From Maribacter flavus (GTDB lineage Bacteria; Bacteroidota; Bacteroidia; Flavobacteriales; Flavobacteriaceae): 64,000 nucleotides of DNA. Below, one piece after another: positions 62,745 through 64,000 of the stretch. The notes under the pieces were generated by a model. That model was not told the origin of the DNA. It was given only the letters and a program-made list of their open reading frames with translations, and did no database searches. Within the stretch, counting starts at the first letter, position 1. The number at the start of each line of letters is the position of its first letter. The position numbers and the translations under genes were made by a program. The DNA is taken from assembly GCF_008386635.1 (NCBI RefSeq), contig NZ_VUOE01000002.1, positions 881,848 through 945,847 on the forward strand, in the 5' to 3' direction.

Positions 62745-64000
62745 TTGAAAAAATACCTACTTATTCTTCTTCTGGCCTTTTACAAAGTGCTTTCCTCACA
62801 ATGTCCAACAGGTGATGTAAACTTATTTTATCAACAGGATGTTGTTGATTTTGTTACCAACTACCCTACTTGCGATATAATAAACGGCAACTTGTTTATT
62901 GGTTCAGAAGTTACGGACATTTCCGCGCTAACGAGTATAACTCGGGTTGAAGGATCTTTAGAAATAGAATCCTCCAAAATCACTGATATTTCAAATTTTG
63001 ATGACCTAATCTACATCGGTGGTGACCTAATTTTAAGGAATAACCGTGAACTTGCCAATATAGACGGGTTGAACAATTTGGAAATCGTCGGTGGTAATTT
63101 CTCTGTTTACATTAATCAAATGGGATTGATATCAATTTCTGGTTTTGGAATGTTGCAAAACGTTAACGGTTCTTTTTCCATTTCACATAGCCCTACTTTA
63201 CAATCCATATCAGGATTTGAGAACTTGGAAACAGTTGGTCATTTTTTTTCTATTGGTCATAATGACGAACTAATATCTATACCTAATTTTAATGCTTTAT
63301 CTACTGTAGGTTTTTCCACCGGTACTGGGGGATTGGGAATAGTCGATAACCGTAAACTTTTGGAAATTGATGGTTTTACTGCACTTATATCGATTGCGGA
63401 GAACCTTCTAATTAGTAGTAATACCCAGCTGAGATTTTTAAACGGTTTTCAACGTTTGGAAAGAGTTTTAGGAATTGAATTGAACCGATCTGAGTTTTTA
63501 ACTGAAATACCAGATTTTGAGAATCTTACATCTATAGGAAGTAGTTTGCAGATTACCAATTTAGGTCTCACTAATTTGGATAGTTTTAATAACGTTCAAG
63601 TGATTGGCGACCTAAATCCAAGTGGGGGAAATCTTTATATAAGCGATAATAACTATTTAGAAAGTATTAATGGGTTTGCAAACCTTACTAGGTTAGAAGG
63701 AGGTTTAAGTGTGGTAAGTAATCAAGTTTTATTAGAAATGGATGGCTTTTTTGGACTCACTGAAGTAGGGTACATAATTGTTTCCGCGAACGAAATTTTG
63801 CCAAGTCTTGAAGGTCTCCAAAATATAATGACTGTAAATCTCGATGGGGGCACTGCAATTGGAATTGGATCCAATGACTCCTTAAATGATTGTTCCGCTC
63901 TTTGCAACCTTTTTGAATTTGGTAGTATAACCGGTGAAATTATATTTAGAAGTAATCCCTCTAATTGTAGCAGTGAGGCTGAGGTGAGGGAAGAATGCAT
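62745..64000 (+). CDS. Exported surface protein with receptor-L/LRR-like repeats, 3' truncated by window
   Basis: An open frame of 418 codons that runs to the end of the window without a stop. It must start at TTG 62745 or later, because TAG stands in frame directly upstream (62739-62741). The N-terminus is a signal peptide (KKYLLILLLAFYKVLSSQ). After QCPTGDVNLFY come some ten irregular repeats of about 24 residues with pattern L..I.GF..L..V.G.L.I..N..L, as in the receptor L-domain and bacterial leucine-rich repeat surface proteins. Two Cys near the end (DCSALCNLF) may close the repeat region. Likely secreted (many relatives use T9SS) and adhesive; cargo gene of the element by position. Confidence 0.85.
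   Translation, partial: MKKYLLILLLAFYKVLSSQCPTGDVNLFYQQDVVDFVTNYPTCDIINGNLFIGSEVTDISALTSITRVEGSLEIESSKITDISNFDDLIYIGGDLILRNNRELANIDGLNNLEIVGGNFSVYINQMGLISISGFGMLQNVNGSFSISHSPTLQSISGFENLETVGHFFSIGHNDELISIPNFNALSTVGFSTGTGGLGIVDNRKLLEIDGFTALISIAENLLISSNTQLRFLNGFQRLERVLGIELNRSEFLTEIPDFENLTSIGSSLQITNLGLTNLDSFNNVQVIGDLNPSGGNLYISDNNYLESINGFANLTRLEGGLSVVSNQVLLEMDGFFGLTEVGYIIVSANEILPSLEGLQNIMTVNLDGGTAIGIGSNDSLNDCSALCNLFEFGSITGEIIFRSNPSNCSSEAEVREEC

Larger units (their letters stand above)
60165..64000 (+). mobile_element. Probable integrative element, left end (continues beyond window)
   Basis: A tyrosine recombinase begins 112 bases after tRNA-Met and points away from it; next come an unknown gene coupled to it and an AT-rich region with a surface-protein gene of different style from the left-hand housekeeping block. 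This is the usual layout at a tRNA attachment site. No second copy of the tRNA 3' end is found up to base 64000, so the right end is outside. Confidence 0.5.

Noticed and set aside
63722-64000. Minus-strand frame at window end
   Set aside because: Opposite strand of the L-domain surface protein; no coding features.

Overview
The window comes from a member of the Bacteroidota, almost certainly a (probably marine) Flavobacteriaceae. The evidence is the moderately AT-rich DNA, promoters of the TTG / TAnnTTTG type (clearest at HU, tRNA-Met and tRNA-His), genes without Shine-Dalgarno sites, many short lipoproteins and exported proteins, and lineage-typical families: DUF4290, DUF2911, DUF6340, DUF2520, BshB1, the CcsB-CcsA fusion, a Lacal_2735-type small protein and a MurA with Asp in place of the catalytic Cys.

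Layout. 1-1680: end of a TonB-dependent receptor and an acidic lipoprotein. 1810-4489 (minus): sulfite-dehydrogenase-like molybdoenzyme with a monohaem cytochrome c, a small membrane protein and folE. 4697-6700 (plus): LolD-like ATPase, CPBP protease, TIGR02757 protein. 6697-10223 (minus): dihaem peroxidase lipoprotein and a lipoprotein with a collagen-like tether and PhoX-like domain. 10398-11534: a Gfo/Idh/MocA oxidoreductase interrupted by one in-frame TGA. 11759-19843: S10 carboxypeptidase, small membrane proteins, SGNH hydrolase, CrtISO/retinol-saturase-like oxidoreductase, PhyH dioxygenase, NTF2-like lipoprotein and M28 peptidase. 19912-20349: tRNA-His followed by tandem ~130-bp units that each carry its last 18 nt. 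20676-24937: two paralogous TPR histidine kinases. 24934-26854 (minus): trans-sulfuration enzyme and bacillithiol deacetylase BshB1. 27061-31804: M14 carboxypeptidase, heptanucleotide repeat and CcsBA.

32097-41162 is a long plus-strand run: DUF2520, KdsC-like phosphatase, Maf, lipoprotein, MscS, large PIG-L protein, a 37-residue membrane peptide, sodium:solute symporter and galactokinase. 41309-43437 (minus) has two exported proteins. 43628-46312 is a probable light-response operon (SRPBCC, SDR, photolyase) behind a palindromic operator. 46313-50152 has a DUF6340 lipoprotein, M20 amidohydrolase, a small Lacal_2735-type protein, a VOC protein and a GNAT. 50207-59982 is a housekeeping block: pirin, murA, DUF4290, DUF493, AAA ATPase, RecQ, fmt, HU, YqgE, aminotransferase IV and a START-like protein.

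From 60116 onward the window enters what looks like an integrative element: tRNA-Met with its terminator, then a tyrosine recombinase translationally coupled to an unknown 259-residue protein, and a surface protein with receptor-L-like repeats that starts with TTG and runs off the window end. No CRISPR array, rRNA, insertion sequence or recognisable defence system was seen. The most unusual structure is the tRNA-His terminal-repeat array, which resembles in design the tyrT/rtT repeats of E. coli.
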